NCBI GenBank assembly: GCA_030446945.1
Contig: JAUJMI010000072.1
Coordinates: forward strand, 1 to 6,743
Direction of reading: 5' to 3'
DNA: 6,743 nt
Origin: Longimicrobium sp.
GTDB taxonomy: Bacteria; Gemmatimonadota; Gemmatimonadetes; Longimicrobiales; Longimicrobiaceae
Position numbers and translations under genes: made by a program. Position 1 is the stretch's first letter, and each line of letters begins with the position of its first letter. Below the pieces are notes generated by a model. That model saw nothing but the letters and a program-made list of their open reading frames with translations. It made no database searches and was not told the DNA's origin. Of this stretch, positions 5,926 to 6,743 are shown in pieces.

Positions 5926-5931
5926 AACGTG

Positions 5932-6743
5932 CTAGTCGCGGCGCCTCCACGGCCAGGCGCGTCTCAGGGCGCCCAGCGGCGCGCGCACGACCAGGAGCCA
6001 CGCGACCGCCCCGATCGCCATCAGCAGCACGATCCCCGCCGGCACCAGCAGCGCCGCGAAGGCCACCGAGAACACCGTCGTGCCGGTCTTCGCCAGCGGC
6101 GGCGCGTCTTCCCTCAGCTGGACGGAGCGGGCCGCATTCCCCTTCCCCGCTCCGTCGGCGGCCGTCGTGCCGGCTGCCGCGCCCGAACTTGAATTCGGAG
6201 CACGTGCAGGCGCCTCGGCAGCCACGGGCGAACGCTCTGGAGCCGGTCTGGGAGCGATCTCCGGAGCAGCATTCGTCGGCGTATCCGCGGGCTCATCGGC
6301 CACGCGCGTCGTCATCGCGGCTGCGCCAGGTGAATCGGCGGCAGCGGGCGGCGTCACCGCGGGCGGCGAATCCTTGGGACGAGGCTCGGGCGTGCGCGCT
6401 TCCGGAGCCGGTGTCGCGCGAGACGGTGGGGCTGGCGCAGCCGTCTCCAGCCGAGGCGCGGGCGGGACCGCCTCTCGGCGAGCCTTGGGCGCGACCGCGA
6501 CCGCCTCACGCAGAGGCGCCGGCGTACGGACTACACTGTCGCGGCGAGCTGCACGCGTCGGCGTCTCCCGGCGAGGTGCTGTGGATCGCGCTGCGGGATC
6601 CCGGCGAGCTGCCGGCATTTGCGCAGCCGTCTCCCGGTGAGCAGTCGGCGTAGCTGTTTGCCGGCGAGGTGCTGTGGACCGCGCCGTCGTGTCCCGGCGA
6701 GCCACCTGCTTCGGCGGAACGCTCTCGCGGCGCGGGGTCGGTG
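5932..6743 (-). CDS. Partial gene: Arg-rich repeat protein with C-terminal LAKTG/membrane anchor
   Basis: The frame is open to the window edge and ends in TAG at 5934-5932, so only the C-terminal ~270 residues are seen. A GTG at 6705 is open-frame and lies inside the repeat pattern, so it is probably not the start. The visible N-terminal half is made of roughly ten-residue units beginning RRD, RRE or HRE and rich in Ala, Thr and Pro, with a higher-order period of 31 residues. A Pro/Ala-rich disordered stretch follows. The last 54 residues contain LAKTG (6096-6082), a hydrophobic segment of about 28 residues and the basic tail RRAWPWRRRD, the three-part layout of a sortase-type or other C-terminal sorting signal. 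A plain tail anchor is the simpler alternative. I do not recognise a family. The long spacer and candidate promoter after it suggest it is not part of the synthase operon. Confidence 0.7.
   Translation of the reverse strand, partial: PTPRRESVPPKQVARRDTTARSTAPRRQTATPTAHRETAAQMPAARRDPAARSTAPRRETPTRAARRDSVVRTPAPLREAVAVAPKARREAVPPAPRLETAAPAPPSRATPAPEARTPEPRPKDSPPAVTPPAAADSPGAAAMTTRVADEPADTPTNAAPEIAPRPAPERSPVAAEAPARAPNSSSGAAAGTTAADGAGKGNAARSVQLREDAPPLAKTGTTVFSVAFAALLVPAGIVLLMAIGAVAWLLVVRAPLGALRRAWPWRRRD
6568..6678 (-). repeat. 93-bp higher-order repeat in the Arg-rich gene
   Basis: The 18-mer ccggcgaggtgctgtgga is identical at 6568-6585 and 6661-6678, 93 bp (31 codons) apart, and the similarity continues around it. 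It encodes RRDxxARSTAPRR in both units. Within each 31-residue unit there are about three degenerate ten-residue sub-repeats. Confidence 0.7.

Overview
This is a very GC-rich bacterial window in which every supported gene lies on the minus strand, so transcription runs from high to low coordinates. The layout, the Ala/Pro/Glu-rich proteins and the intergenic repeats (a 'tcgctcaggatgacaaa' type element and 8-bp periodic CTCCGCG repeats) remind me of Gemmatimonadota of the Longimicrobium kind. That assignment is inference from style only: there is no rRNA or universal marker here.

Layout in transcription order. (1) 6743-5932: the 3' part of a gene that begins outside the window. It encodes a basic, disordered protein built from Arg-Arg-Asp/Glu repeats that ends in an LAKTG motif, a hydrophobic helix and an Arg-rich tail. 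(2) 5931-5721: a 211-bp spacer with an AT-rich pocket (candidate promoter plus small palindromes) and a GC-rich leader hairpin. (3) 5720-4617: a 367-aa protein with an HD-GYP-like domain followed by a receiver-like domain, both apparently stripped of their catalytic or phosphoacceptor residues. (4) 4591-266: a very large open frame of 1441 codons. It encodes a degenerate ParA/BY-kinase-like (BcsQ-like) domain, a ~250-aa acidic linker, a complete BcsA-type membrane glycosyltransferase, two consecutive PilZ domains and then, with no stop codon, a signal peptide followed by a beta-rich outer-membrane-like domain. The last segment has its own ATG (1006) and good ribosome binding site, so it may be a separate protein. 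(5) 217-179: a textbook intrinsic terminator closes the unit. (6) The remaining ~180 bases hold intergenic repeats.

Proposed working model (inference): genes 3 and 4 form one operon for synthesis and surface handling of a cellulose-like beta-glucan. The BcsA core makes and translocates the polymer, and PilZ domains answer to cyclic di-GMP. The beta-rich domain sits in the periplasm or outer membrane in the role that BcsS or other accessory proteins fill elsewhere. The unusual theme is pseudo-signalling: the HD-GYP, receiver and ParA-like modules all keep their fold signatures but lack the active residues, while the glycosyltransferase motifs are intact. No bcsB, bcsZ or bcsC is present inside the terminator-bounded unit.
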